Source: Planctomycetota bacterium (GTDB taxonomy: Bacteria; Planctomycetota; Planctomycetia; Gemmatales; Gemmataceae). Taken from it: a stretch of 64,000 bases of DNA. The DNA lies in assembly GCA_021413735.1 (NCBI GenBank), contig JAIOPV010000131.1, positions 1-64,000 on the forward strand, in the 5' to 3' direction. Of the stretch, positions 1 through 9,532 are shown piece after piece. A model generated the notes under the pieces. That model saw only the letters and a program-made list of their open reading frames with translations, made no database searches and had not been told where the DNA came from. The first letter of the stretch is position 1. Each line of letters opens with the position of its first letter. The position numbers were made by a program, and so were the translations under genes.

Positions 1-13
1 TGCGATGATTCTT

Positions 14-82
14 GGCGAGCGGGGGACGTGAGTCCCCTGATTGCTTGAAGATGAATCAAGGGACTCACGTCCCCCGCTCGCC
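14..82. repeat. Long palindromic repeat upstream of the PP2C gene
   Basis: Two 29-nt arms (14-42 and 54-82) are reverse complements with one mismatch, separated by an 11-nt loop. The arm core reads GAGCGGGGGACGTGAGTCCC. Diverged pieces of the same sequence occur in the 3' end of the following gene. It could fold as a strong hairpin that terminates transcription from upstream; that role is inferred. Confidence 0.85.
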
Positions 83-101
83 TGTGCCCTGTAGGAAATC
101 G

Positions 102-1925
102 ATGGACCAAGAGTTGCCGCCCGGTTGTCTCGTGATTCTCATTCCGCTGTCGGCCTCGATGGCCGACGATGCGCGAGTGTGGCTCGCCCACCGACTCACG
201 CCCGACGGCGAAGCGGAAATTCGCGACATCCCGAAGTCGCTCGCCGCTCACTTTCTCGCTGATGAACTGATCGAAGCACTCGCAAACACGCTCGCCGGCG
301 GCTACCCCATTCCGCTCGATGTCGCCGTTCTCGGATACGGTGCAAACGACGACAGCTCGTTGAATCTGATCTCACTGCTGTCCGGTGCGAAGCCAACAAA
401 TCGCCTCGTGCCGCTGTCAGATGTCGCGGGATTGCCAGTCGAACCGCGTGGGCGTGAAGGTGATCCGCGAAAGTGGACTTCTCGCGTCGAATGTGTCGGC
501 GCAGCGCCGGCAGCGGTCGCGCTTGCGGAAGTGTACAAGTTTGTTTCGCTCTGGCTCACGGGGCGATTCACTGCCCGGCCGCCGGTCATCGTTCACGTCA
601 CGGATGGCAACGGCATCGACGACCATTACAAGCGAATCGCCCGCTCGTTCGGGTTGCTCGTCACAGGCTACGGGCCAGCACGGTTGCTTCACGTCGGCTT
701 CGCCCGCGATGTTGAACCAACGCTGTGTGGTGCGTGGCCCGAGCCAGTGCCCGATGCGTGGGCCGGGTTGATGGGCGTGTCGGCGGTGCTTCCCGAGGAA
801 GCCGAGGGCCGACCGTCGCGGTTCGCACTTTCGGTGAATGACTGGGCGCTGATCGACGCATGGAGTGCGATCTTCGACCTGAACTGGAATGAGGATTCTG
901 TCGGTTGGCGAGACGAGGCCGGCGACCGCTTCGACCCACCCACAGCTCGCGGCATGTGGACGCAAAAGATGGGCAACACGCCCGAGCAGTGGGAAGATGC
1001 TTATGCCACAGAACCTGCGTCCGGAGTGGCGGTGGTTGCTGACGGGGCAAGTAGCGGCATCTACTGTCGGACCTGGGCGGATCGGTTGGCGAAACGGTTT
1101 ATAACGGATCGCCCGGATGTGCGCGATCCGATTGCGCTCAATAAATGGATTCACGGACTGCGTGCGGAGTGGCGTGCGGCAATCGACTATGACAAACTAA
1201 ACTGGTCGAAGAAGGCCAAGGTCGACGAAACGGGCGCAGCGGCCACATTCCTGTCGCTGGAAGTGGGACCGGCCGATGAAGCGGGGAATCGTCCGTGGCG
1301 AGCATGTGCGGTCGGCGACGCGAGCTTGTTCTGGATTCGCAATGGTCGGCTTCGCGGTACGTTCCCGGTTGTCGCGGCGGATCAGTTCGGTTCGGCACCG
1401 ATGCTGATTCGGTCGAACGCGGGATACAAGACGCTAACGCTCGGAGCTGCGGGAACGTGTCGGCCTGGGGATCGCTTCTTGCTAGCAACGGATGCCGTGG
1501 CCGCCCGACTCCTGAAAAGCGCTGCGACAAGTTCTGGGGTTGATTGGCTGCGATTCGAGACGATTGACGAAACGGCCTGGCGTGATGAACTCGACGTTCT
1601 GCGCAAGGCGAACGACATGGTGAACGACGACTGCACTCTCGTCACACTGCGGGTTACGGGCGGCGAAGATGTGGCGAGCGGGGGTGGGAAGCAGGGGGAG
1701 TCCCCTGTTGAAGCGCCGACAGTTGTTGAGCCGATCGTTGAGGCAGTGCCAGTTGTTGAAGAGTTGGCAAGCAGAGGGCATGAGTCCCCTGTTGCCAGTG
1801 AACGTGAACCTGTTCTGAACGGAACAGAACAGGGGGTTGACACCCCCCGCTCGCCCGACGAGCCGGAAAACGAACGGACCACCACCAGGGACGGTTTCTC
1901 GGATTCGACGGACCCAACCGTCTAA
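102..1925 (+). CDS. vWA-like / PP2C-type serine/threonine phosphatase fusion
   Basis: 607 residues from the ATG that follows AGGAAATCG; earlier in-frame starts lie inside the palindromic repeat and give an unlikely N-terminus. Residues 1-200 resemble a von Willebrand A fold: a first strand LVILIPLSASMAD and a later strand VIVHVTDGNG. Residues about 295-520 match a PPM/PP2C phosphatase: VVADGASSG near 313, a TGAAATFLSLEV strand, AVGDASLFW, LLATDAVA and the terminal NDDCTLVTLRV. PP2C enzymes remove phosphate from Ser/Thr using Mg/Mn bound by such Asp residues. The last 85 residues are low complexity and coded partly by degraded palindromic repeats. No signal peptide is seen, so a cytoplasmic location is likely. 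It heads a same-strand block with two membrane vWA genes. Confidence 0.8.
   Translation: MDQELPPGCLVILIPLSASMADDARVWLAHRLTPDGEAEIRDIPKSLAAHFLADELIEALANTLAGGYPIPLDVAVLGYGANDDSSLNLISLLSGAKPTNRLVPLSDVAGLPVEPRGREGDPRKWTSRVECVGAAPAAVALAEVYKFVSLWLTGRFTARPPVIVHVTDGNGIDDHYKRIARSFGLLVTGYGPARLLHVGFARDVEPTLCGAWPEPVPDAWAGLMGVSAVLPEEAEGRPSRFALSVNDWALIDAWSAIFDLNWNEDSVGWRDEAGDRFDPPTARGMWTQKMGNTPEQWEDAYATEPASGVAVVADGASSGIYCRTWADRLAKRFITDRPDVRDPIALNKWIHGLRAEWRAAIDYDKLNWSKKAKVDETGAAATFLSLEVGPADEAGNRPWRACAVGDASLFWIRNGRLRGTFPVVAADQFGSAPMLIRSNAGYKTLTLGAAGTCRPGDRFLLATDAVAARLLKSAATSSGVDWLRFETIDETAWRDELDVLRKANDMVNDDCTLVTLRVTGGEDVASGGGKQGESPVEAPTVVEPIVEAVPVVEELASRGHESPVASEREPVLNGTEQGVDTPRSPDEPENERTTTRDGFSDSTDPTV
1674..1856. 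repeat. Degenerate palindromic repeats inside the phosphatase 3' coding end
   Basis: The outer arms GCGAGCGGGGGT (1674-1685) and ACCCCCCGCTCGC (1842-1854) mirror each other. Between them lie two more pieces of the same family (AGTCCCCTGTTG twice). They match the arms of the intact element at 14-82. The reading frame stays open through them and codes a tail rich in Glu, Val, Pro and Ser. Confidence 0.7.
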
Positions 1926-1942
1926 CCTCCTGCGAGGAACTT

Positions 1943-4630
1943 ATGTCCTTGTATCGCCTCAAAGCCCCTGCCTTCGCCCTGGCAGCAATTCTGCTGACCA
2001 ACGGGTCGATGCGTGCCCAGGACAAACCCGACGGCCCCGCCATTCTTGAAAAGGTCAAGGATGGTGCTGGCCTCACGAAGCTGAAAGAGAAGCTCGCGGC
2101 CGACCCGGTTGGGTCGCGCTTCCGCGTCGATGGCTTCTCGCTCACCGACGACAAGGCACTGAAGGTTGCCGGCGTCGCGCTCGTGCCCGGCGGAAACGCC
2201 GAAGATCAGGCCGATGCCGAGAAGACGATTCGCAACAAGGTCATCGCGACGATTCAGGACATCGCTGACGCCAAGGAATTCAAGGACTTCGAGTTCACCG
2301 ACAAATCCGCACGCGGCGACAAGCTCCCGCATCTGCTGCTACAGAAAGCCGCAAACGAAGCCGGTAAAACCGATCGCGCTGCCGACGAAGTGAAACTCGC
2401 TGACTCAAAGTTCGACGCCAAGGGAAAGCTCGTCATCACCGGCGTTCGCGGCAACGACCCGAAGACGCTGCGGTTGCTCGACGCGGCAATTCCGAAGGTG
2501 TTGGCAGAGAACCCCGCTGCCGAGTCGAACGGCAAGCCCACGCTCGAACTGACGCCGTTGAAGGAAGGCACCGAGTGGCCGCTGTCGCCAGTCGCGATTC
2601 AGAAGGCTCTCGCCACCCCAGAGACTCGTTCCCGCATTCGCGTTGATCGTGCGTTCCTCGTGGGCACCCCCGCGAAGATGGACGAAACGAACCCAACTGG
2701 CGTCGCATGGGCATACGCTCTTGGCGGCATCGTGATTGGCAACGACAAGCCCGACACGAAAGCGATTGAAGCCGCCATCGCCAAGGGCACAGCCGCAGCA
2801 GGCTGGCCCGCGATCAAAGACGGCGACCTCGAAGGGCTGACGAACGCGGACAACCGCGTGCCCGATCCAGGTCCGCACTTCCAGAAGGCCATCGCCGAGA
2901 AGCCGGCGCTCGACGGCGTTCGCATTGATAGCCGCACCGAGTTTGGGCCTGATGGAAAGCTCATGTTGACGGGTCTTCAACCAGGACTCGACGACAAGCA
3001 ACTCGCCGAACTGACGCAAACCGTTCGTGGGGTTCTGACAGCACTCGGCACGGGTGGCGACGCCAACCCAGGCTACAAGAAGCTCGCCGAGAATGGCGTT
3101 TCGATTGACAAGTTGGAGAAGGTGAAGGTCCGTGAGCTGCACGCCGACCTGCGTAAATGGGCCACCGAAAACCTCGACGATGTTCGGCTAAATCGCCTCT
3201 ACTTCGATGAGCAGAGCAAGCTGGTTCTGACGTGCGAGGCCCCTGACGACGCGGTGAAAGCGATCGTCGAGAAGCAACTGATTGATCGCGCCACGAAGGT
3301 CATTCCAGGGCTGAAGGCCATCGAACCAATGCCGGTGACCGAACCGAAGAAAGACCCCGAAGACAAAAAGGATCCCGAACCCAAGAAGGATCCGCCCGAA
3401 GAGAAGAAGGATCCCAAGGAACCGAAGAAGGATCCTGAAGACAAGAAAGATCCGCCTGAGAAGAAAGACCCTAAGGAACCTGAAAAGAAAGACCCCGAAG
3501 AGAAGAAAGATCCGAAGGAGCCCAAGAAGGATCCCGAAGACAAAAAGGATCCCAAGGAGCCTGAAAAGAAAGACCCCAAGGAACCCGAAAAGAAGGATCC
3601 CGAAGAGAAGAAAGAGAAGGACGGAGCAGTGTCGTTCATCGCGGCGCGTGCTCAGGAACCACCAAAGACCGGCGACGGTGGCGGCGACAACCCCAGCAGC
3701 ACGCCACAAGTGCAGTTCACCAAGTTCAAGGGTGGACTCACGAAGTTCCTTCAACAGATGGTCGTCGATCCCAAGAACAAGCAATGGGATTCGCTGCTCA
3801 TCGAACGCGGCTACTTCAACGAAAACAACGAGTACGTTGTGCGAGGCGTCGCGAATTCGCAGGAACAGCGTAAGGCGTTCGGGGAATATCTCGACTCGCT
3901 CAAGGGCGACCCCCAGTGGGCGCCGTATTTCAGCCCGAAGCCGCACGGCACGCCCGATCTGGCAGTCATTCCGATGGGCAAGCTCGTCGAGCGCACGCAA
4001 CGAGTAATGCCTGCGTACAGCGTCTTCGATGGCATCCGCATCATCTCTGCACGATACGTGTATGTCGATGACAAGGTCGATCCGGGCCAGAAGCTCGTGT
4101 TCGACGCTCACATCGTCGGTCGCCCAGATGTGAACGCCGCCACGGAACTCAGCAAGATGATCGCGTCGGATCGCAAGTTCTACGGTCGTCGGCTGCCCCG
4201 GAATCGTGGCGGGTTGGAACGCCCAATCGAGATTCGGGCTGTTCCCGAGGATGTGGCCGCAAGCGATCAGGTCGGCAACTTCACCGAGGGCTTCGCCGCG
4301 CTGGCGATCCTCAAGGGCGAGATGGCGAAGGCTCGCGAATGGGTGGACGCAGGGTTGCTGCACGCTCCGCACTTGTCGTCGGTGTGGTTCCTAAGCGCGT
4401 ATTATCACCATCTCAAAGGTGACGCCGAGTTGGTTCGCCGCGACCTGTACCGCATGATCGAACTCGAAGATCCCCTCGGCTTCGATGGGCCGACGCAGCG
4501 GAAGCGGCGGTATCGCGTTGCCAAGGATTTGCAGGGCGAGAAGCGAGACCAAATGGAGAAGATCTGGCTTGCGTTGTGGAAGGAATACAAGGACGGCGGC
4601 AAACCCATGACGTTTGCCGAAACGAAGTGA
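1943..4630 (+). CDS. Secreted protein with Lys-Asp-Pro repeat linker, function unknown
   Basis: 895 residues, with GAGGA seven bases before the ATG. An N-terminal signal peptide (LKAPAFALAAILL, likely cleaved near MRAQD) points to export. Residues 30-465 hold several similar 90-110-residue units with alternating strand/helix patterns and repeated phrases such as SRFRVDGF, SRIRVDRAFL and GVRIDSRTEF; these may be BON-like modules, but I am not certain. Residues 468-560 are an almost pure array of KDPE(D/E)KKDP(K)EPK units. The C-terminal 330 residues repeat the module type again (LLIERGYFNENNEYVVRGVA) and end in a helical, possibly TPR-like part. The gene lies 17 bases after the phosphatase, so co-transcription is likely. 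Confidence 0.75.
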   Translation: MSLYRLKAPAFALAAILLTNGSMRAQDKPDGPAILEKVKDGAGLTKLKEKLAADPVGSRFRVDGFSLTDDKALKVAGVALVPGGNAEDQADAEKTIRNKVIATIQDIADAKEFKDFEFTDKSARGDKLPHLLLQKAANEAGKTDRAADEVKLADSKFDAKGKLVITGVRGNDPKTLRLLDAAIPKVLAENPAAESNGKPTLELTPLKEGTEWPLSPVAIQKALATPETRSRIRVDRAFLVGTPAKMDETNPTGVAWAYALGGIVIGNDKPDTKAIEAAIAKGTAAAGWPAIKDGDLEGLTNADNRVPDPGPHFQKAIAEKPALDGVRIDSRTEFGPDGKLMLTGLQPGLDDKQLAELTQTVRGVLTALGTGGDANPGYKKLAENGVSIDKLEKVKVRELHADLRKWATENLDDVRLNRLYFDEQSKLVLTCEAPDDAVKAIVEKQLIDRATKVIPGLKAIEPMPVTEPKKDPEDKKDPEPKKDPPEEKKDPKEPKKDPEDKKDPPEKKDPKEPEKKDPEEKKDPKEPKKDPEDKKDPKEPEKKDPKEPEKKDPEEKKEKDGAVSFIAARAQEPPKTGDGGGDNPSSTPQVQFTKFKGGLTKFLQQMVVDPKNKQWDSLLIERGYFNENNEYVVRGVANSQEQRKAFGEYLDSLKGDPQWAPYFSPKPHGTPDLAVIPMGKLVERTQRVMPAYSVFDGIRIISARYVYVDDKVDPGQKLVFDAHIVGRPDVNAATELSKMIASDRKFYGRRLPRNRGGLERPIEIRAVPEDVAASDQVGNFTEGFAALAILKGEMAKAREWVDAGLLHAPHLSSVWFLSAYYHHLKGDAELVRRDLYRMIELEDPLGFDGPTQRKRRYRVAKDLQGEKRDQMEKIWLALWKEYKDGGKPMTFAETK

Positions 4631-4715
4631 GTGGAGCGGTGTCGCCAACGGCGACACCTTGCGGTCCCGATAAGATCGTCGCTACACAAATACTAATTGA
4701 ACGTTCGCACGTCCG

Positions 4716-4742
4716 AACCCACCCACTCACCAGGGTGGGTTT
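4716..4742 (+). terminator. Intrinsic terminator after the KDP-repeat gene
   Basis: AACCCACCC and GGGTGGGTT form a nine-pair stem with an 8-nt loop, ending in a short T run. It sits about 85 bases after the preceding stop codon and may separate it from the vWA pair. Confidence 0.6.
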
Positions 4743-4855
4743 TCGCATCTGTAGCCACTAGACCAACGCCCTTCGCGCAGTCATCATGAAGCCCGGTCTG
4801 CTCGTGCGAATGAGAACTCGGCAGGTCGCGACGAAACGTCTCTCCGAGGGAAGAC

Positions 4856-7102
4856 ATGCCCGCTCCGAAGATGCTCTCGGGTTTGCCCAAACCCGTGCTG
4901 TTTGCTCTCTATGGTGCCGTCGGCGGGCTACTCGGTGCTCTCGTATTCGGTGAGCCACTGTACGCCGTCCTCGAACCCGAGAAGGCCGCAACTGGGCGAC
5001 CCGAACCCGAAGTGGCCGTCGCCGCGTCGCCGGAAATTCCACTCCCCCTCGACGGCAGCAATCCGTTCGTGGTCGAGATCGCTCGAGGTGAGTTCGACGA
5101 ACCCGTAACCGTGCGATTCGAGAACCTCCCGGCAGGCGTGACCATCGACCCCATCACCATCGCGAAGGGGCAAACCAAAGGGAACGCGACCGCAACTGCT
5201 CGCGGTGCGGCAGTCGCTGTAAAGCCGATCAAGGTGATTGCCGAGGCCAAGGTCGGCGGCAAACCCGTGACCGGCTCGACAAGCACCAGCGTCGCGGTGT
5301 CCGATCCGTCGCGACCGCAAGCCGACATCATGTTTGTTCTCGACGTGACCGCCAGCATGCAGAACGAGATCGACGGTGTGAAGAATGGCGTTCGCTCCTT
5401 TGCCGCGGCACTGCAACGCAACAAGATCGACTTCCGAATCGGCCTCGTCGCATTTCGCGATCTGACGTTCGATGGCCCTGCTGCCATGCAAGTCTTGAAG
5501 TTTAGGGGCGACGTGTTCACATCCGATGCCGAGGCGTTTCGTGATCAGGTCGGCACACTGCTCGCCTCAGGCGGCGGCGACATTCCCGAGAGCAGCCTCG
5601 AAGCAGTAACCGAAGCAACGAATCAGCCATTCCGCAAATCCGCGACGAAGGTGATTCTGCTTATCACGGATGCACCGCCGAAGGTTCTCGACCAAAACGC
5701 TCGGCACAGCGAGGCGTCAATTCCGGCAGCCGTTCAGCGAGTCGCAGGCATCGTGAAGAACAAGGGCATCGACTCCGTTCACCTCGTCGTTCCGAATGGG
5801 AAAGTCAACCAGGCGGGAGTAGCGAATCCGGTGCTGTTGCCAACGTATGAACCGCTTCGCGAGGCCGGGCTTGAGAAGGCAAAAGGTGAGTTCTTCGAGC
5901 TGGCCGATGTCGGGGCTGGCGTTGGGTTCGATACGCTCCTCAACAAGTTTAGCGTTCGCGTGACTGAAGCGGCGAAAGCCAAGAACCCCGAGGGCAAGTT
6001 GCAGGTTGCGGGCGAAGCGAAGGCACCGGAACTCGGGCAGAAGTCGCTGCAATCGAACAAGGAGTACACGAAGGGGTCGGGGGTTCGACTCGCGATTCTC
6101 AGCGCCGTGTGGACGGCGGCAATCGCGGCGCTCGTGTGTCTGGCGTTGGTCGCGGGTCAGCATCACTACCTGCGAGGAACGCTACCGGATGCAATGGGTC
6201 TCGGCACCGGATTGGGAGGCGGGTTGGTAGCGGGGTTGGTTGGCGGAGCTGCGGGGCAGGCGCTTTACATGATCGCGCCGGATAGCAAGTTCCTCACGAT
6301 CATCTTCCTGCTGTTCGGTTGGGCGTTGCTCGGCGGGCTTGCGGGCGTCGGGCTGTCGCTGTTCATTCCGAACTTGAAGAAGGTTCACGGGCTGGCTGGC
6401 GGTGCCATCGGTGGGGTGGTCGGCGCGATCGGGTTCATGCTGGTGTCGTCGTTCACCGGCGACATCGTGGGGCGGCTCGTGGGTGGGTTCCTGGTCGGGT
6501 TCTGCATCGGGCTGATGGTCGCGATTGTGGAAGCGGCGTTCCGGCGTGCGTGGCTCGAAGTGCGTTACGGCGAACGCGAGACGATCACCGTGAACCTCGG
6601 GCCGGAGCCTGTGAAGATCGGTGGCGACGGTCCGGCGTGTACGGTGTGGGCACGCGGTGCGCCACCGCTGGCACTGCGATACTTCATCCGCAACGGGCAG
6701 GTGATCTGCGAGGATTCGCCGACGCGAACAGAGTCTACCGTTTCGGATGGTGATGCTCGCGAAGTCGGCAACGTGCGACTCACGGTGCGAACCGGAACGA
6801 GTGCAGCACCGGTTGAGAATAAGCCTCCAACTCGTCCGGCACCCGCTCCGAAGCGTACACCCGAACCCGCACCAGTGGCCCTCGACGACGATCCAATGCC
6901 GATGCCGATGCCGGTGTCACCGCCACCAGCGGCACCGAAACCAGCAGCAGCACCGCCGCGACCAACCGCACCCGCGCCGGCACCTGTGCAGGCCGCGAAG
7001 CCGAGCGGCCCGCGCGATCCTGACGCTTGCCCTGGATGCGGTCGCAAGAACCCCGGACGCCCCGGCGCGCGATACTGTATGCTCTGCGATAACACGTACT
7101 GA
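4856..7102 (+). CDS. Membrane vWA protein with FHA-like domain and C-terminal zinc ribbon (copy 1)
   Basis: 748 residues; GAGGGAAGAC precedes the ATG. Order of parts: a hydrophobic segment at 13-35; a beta-rich part at 40-150; a vWA domain from about 155 with the MIDAS variant DVTASM near 163 and the later TDAPPK; a cluster of Gly-rich membrane helices at about 410-570; an FHA-like stretch from 570 (VNLGPEPVKIGG) that lacks the usual Ser/His phosphothreonine-binding signature; a Pro-rich linker; and a C-terminal zinc ribbon with two CxxC pairs (CPGCG, CMLC) ending DNTY. The vWA domain likely binds a partner through a metal ion. The next gene is a close paralogue with the same architecture. 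Confidence 0.85.
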   Translation: MPAPKMLSGLPKPVLFALYGAVGGLLGALVFGEPLYAVLEPEKAATGRPEPEVAVAASPEIPLPLDGSNPFVVEIARGEFDEPVTVRFENLPAGVTIDPITIAKGQTKGNATATARGAAVAVKPIKVIAEAKVGGKPVTGSTSTSVAVSDPSRPQADIMFVLDVTASMQNEIDGVKNGVRSFAAALQRNKIDFRIGLVAFRDLTFDGPAAMQVLKFRGDVFTSDAEAFRDQVGTLLASGGGDIPESSLEAVTEATNQPFRKSATKVILLITDAPPKVLDQNARHSEASIPAAVQRVAGIVKNKGIDSVHLVVPNGKVNQAGVANPVLLPTYEPLREAGLEKAKGEFFELADVGAGVGFDTLLNKFSVRVTEAAKAKNPEGKLQVAGEAKAPELGQKSLQSNKEYTKGSGVRLAILSAVWTAAIAALVCLALVAGQHHYLRGTLPDAMGLGTGLGGGLVAGLVGGAAGQALYMIAPDSKFLTIIFLLFGWALLGGLAGVGLSLFIPNLKKVHGLAGGAIGGVVGAIGFMLVSSFTGDIVGRLVGGFLVGFCIGLMVAIVEAAFRRAWLEVRYGERETITVNLGPEPVKIGGDGPACTVWARGAPPLALRYFIRNGQVICEDSPTRTESTVSDGDAREVGNVRLTVRTGTSAAPVENKPPTRPAPAPKRTPEPAPVALDDDPMPMPMPVSPPPAAPKPAAAPPRPTAPAPAPVQAAKPSGPRDPDACPGCGRKNPGRPGARYCMLCDNTY

Positions 7103-7151
7103 ATCGGTATGGCAACGCCGCAAGCGGCGACAACTCCGGAGACTCGTTCAC

Positions 7152-9464
7152 ATGCCCGCTCCGAAGGCACTCTCCATGCTGCCGAAGCCGATCCTGTTCG
7201 GCCTCTACGGTGCCATCGGCGGGCTACTCGGTGCCCTCGTCTTCGGCGAAATCCTCTGGTGGGTTCTCAAGCCACCAGCAGCCGTCGCCAGCCTACCTGA
7301 ACCACGAGTCGCCATTGCCGCGTCGAAGGATGTCGAGGTCTTCGTCGAAGGGCGAAACAGCTTCCCGGTGCAGATCGCGCGTGCAGACTTTGAGGGCCCG
7401 GTTACCGTTCGGTTCGACGATCTACCAACGGGAGTGACCGCTTCACCCGTCAACATTCCCGCAGACAAAACCGAGGGCGAAGTGGTCGTGATGGGCGGGC
7501 GAGCTGCTCCCGTGACCACGAAGACCGCGAAGCTCGTGGCCGAGGCGACCGCCAATGGTAAGACCGCAAGCGCCGATGCTGCCGTGAGCGTGAAGGTCTG
7601 GGATCCGCCGCGACCGCAAGCAGACATCGTGTTCGTCCTCGATGTCACATCGAGTATGCAGTGGGCCATCGACGATCTGAAGAACGGCATCGGCAAGTTC
7701 GCCGACACGCTCGCGAAAGCACGCATCGACTATCGCCTCGGGCTCGTCGCATTCCGCGATGTCACCGTGAAAGGCGAGAAGGTCGAGGTCGTCGAGTTCA
7801 ACACGGGTGACGTGTTCACGGCGGACGGCACGGTGTTCCGCGAGAAGGTCGGGACGTTCCGGGCGTCGGGCGGCGGCGACATTCCCGAGAGCAGCCTCGA
7901 AGCGATTACCGCAGCGAGCAATATGCCATTCCGCAAGTCCGCGACGAAGGTGTTGCTGCTCATCACGGACGCCCCGCCCAAGGTTCTCGATCAGGGTGGT
8001 CGGCACAGTGATGCGGCCATTCCCGCAGCGGTACTGCGAACCACCGACGCCGTGAAAGCCGCAACCATCGACTCGGTTCACCTCGTCATTTCGAAGCTCG
8101 ACCTCGGGGATTACAAACCGTTCATGCTCGCCGGTATCGACAAGAGTGGCGGCAAGCACTTCGAGCTAGGCGACATCGTTCGCGGCGATGAGGGCTTCGA
8201 TCCCGTTCTCGCGACGTTCAGCACGGCGGTCACGGAAGCGGCGCGTGCGAAGATTCCCGACAGCAAGCCGTTGGTGGCGGAACGCGGTGCGGCTCCGGTT
8301 CTCGGTGTGAAGAGTTTGCAGTCGGGCGAGCAGTCGGCAGCGGGCACCGAGGGAAAAGTGGTTCTGCGTAGCGGTGTGTGGGCGGGGGCCATCGCGGCGC
8401 TCGTGTGTCTGGCATTGCTCGCGGGTCAGCATCACTATCTTCGCGGCACGCTGCCCTCGTTCGGCGGCATCATCGTCGGCTTGCTCGGCGGGTTGATCGT
8501 GGGGTTCGTCGGAGGGGCTGCGGGGCAAGGGTTGTTCTTCCTCGCACCTGCGAATGCCACACTCGCGACGGCCTTCCGCGTGCTTGGCTGGGTGCTTCTC
8601 GGCGGACTTGCGGGTGCGGGGCTGTCGCCGTTCATTCCGAACTTGAAGTGGCCTCTGGGGCTTCTCGGTGGCGCAATCGGGGGGGCGGTCGGTGCGGCTG
8701 CGTTCTTGTTTGCGTCGGATGTGGGCGAGCGCTTGGGGCGGATCGTTGGCGGCCTCATGGTCGGGTTCTGCATCGGGTTGATGGTCGCGATTGTGGAAGC
8801 AGCGTTCCGGCGTGCGTGGCTCGAAGTGCGTTACGGTGCGCGTGAAACGATCACAGTCACGCTCGGGCCAGAACCCGTGAAAATCGGTGGCGACGCGAAG
8901 ATGTGTACGGTGTGGGCACGCGGTGCCGCTCCGCTGGCGTTGCGGTTCTTCGTGCGAGATGGAAACGTCATCTGCGACGACGCCGTGATGAAACGCGAAA
9001 GCCCCGCTGCGGATGGCTTCTCGAAGGAAGTCGGCAACGTCACCGTGACCGTTCGCACGGGCAGCGGCACGACGAACGCACCGGTTCAGGCACCCACCGC
9101 ACCAAAGCCAGCGCTGGCTAAAGCCGCACCCGCTCGCGTGGCAGCGGATGACGACTATGATGGCCTTCCGATGCCGATCAGTCCGCCACAAGCACGGCCA
9201 ACACCGACGCCAATCGCCGAGGCACCGTCAGCGCCCGCGACGAAACCCGCAGCACCGCCACCGAAGCCAGTCGCGCCACCGGCACCGACCGCAACGAAGC
9301 CGCCCGCTCCCGCGGCTCCGCCGAAACCCGCCGCACCCGTAGCAGCACCGAAACCTACTGCTCCTGCGGGACCGAAGAATCCGGACGCGTGTCCAGGCTG
9401 TGGTCGAGTGAACGCGGGCAAACCCAAGCAACGTTACTGCATGGTCTGCGATAACACGTATTGA
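7152..9464 (+). CDS. Membrane vWA protein with FHA-like domain and C-terminal zinc ribbon (copy 2)
   Basis: 770 residues. The ATG at this position matches the start of copy 1 (MPAPK.LS.LPKP) and follows GGAG; an open frame further upstream only overlaps copy 1 in another frame. The parts repeat those of copy 1: first membrane segment, vWA domain with MIDAS DVTSSM near 163, Gly-rich helices from about 405, FHA-like stretch from about 560, an Ala/Pro/Lys-rich linker longer than in copy 1, and the ribbon CPGCG/CMVC ending DNTY. The spacer between the copies is 49 bases and carries one half of a palindromic repeat (7112-7128). This is a tandem duplication that has kept both products intact. Confidence 0.85.
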   Translation: MPAPKALSMLPKPILFGLYGAIGGLLGALVFGEILWWVLKPPAAVASLPEPRVAIAASKDVEVFVEGRNSFPVQIARADFEGPVTVRFDDLPTGVTASPVNIPADKTEGEVVVMGGRAAPVTTKTAKLVAEATANGKTASADAAVSVKVWDPPRPQADIVFVLDVTSSMQWAIDDLKNGIGKFADTLAKARIDYRLGLVAFRDVTVKGEKVEVVEFNTGDVFTADGTVFREKVGTFRASGGGDIPESSLEAITAASNMPFRKSATKVLLLITDAPPKVLDQGGRHSDAAIPAAVLRTTDAVKAATIDSVHLVISKLDLGDYKPFMLAGIDKSGGKHFELGDIVRGDEGFDPVLATFSTAVTEAARAKIPDSKPLVAERGAAPVLGVKSLQSGEQSAAGTEGKVVLRSGVWAGAIAALVCLALLAGQHHYLRGTLPSFGGIIVGLLGGLIVGFVGGAAGQGLFFLAPANATLATAFRVLGWVLLGGLAGAGLSPFIPNLKWPLGLLGGAIGGAVGAAAFLFASDVGERLGRIVGGLMVGFCIGLMVAIVEAAFRRAWLEVRYGARETITVTLGPEPVKIGGDAKMCTVWARGAAPLALRFFVRDGNVICDDAVMKRESPAADGFSKEVGNVTVTVRTGSGTTNAPVQAPTAPKPALAKAAPARVAADDDYDGLPMPISPPQARPTPTPIAEAPSAPATKPAAPPPKPVAPPAPTATKPPAPAAPPKPAAPVAAPKPTAPAGPKNPDACPGCGRVNAGKPKQRYCMVCDNTY

Positions 9465-9532
9465 ATCGGTTCAGACGGTATCGGGCTTCTACAATGCATC
9501 TGCAACTCGTCACCCCATTCCCGGCAATCGCC

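Noticed and set aside
3188-4372. Long minus-strand open frame (394 codons) with Leu/Phe/Gly-rich repeats
   Set aside because: It is the antisense of the KDP array; the repeats come from the lysine-aspartate-proline codons and there is no start site or family motif.
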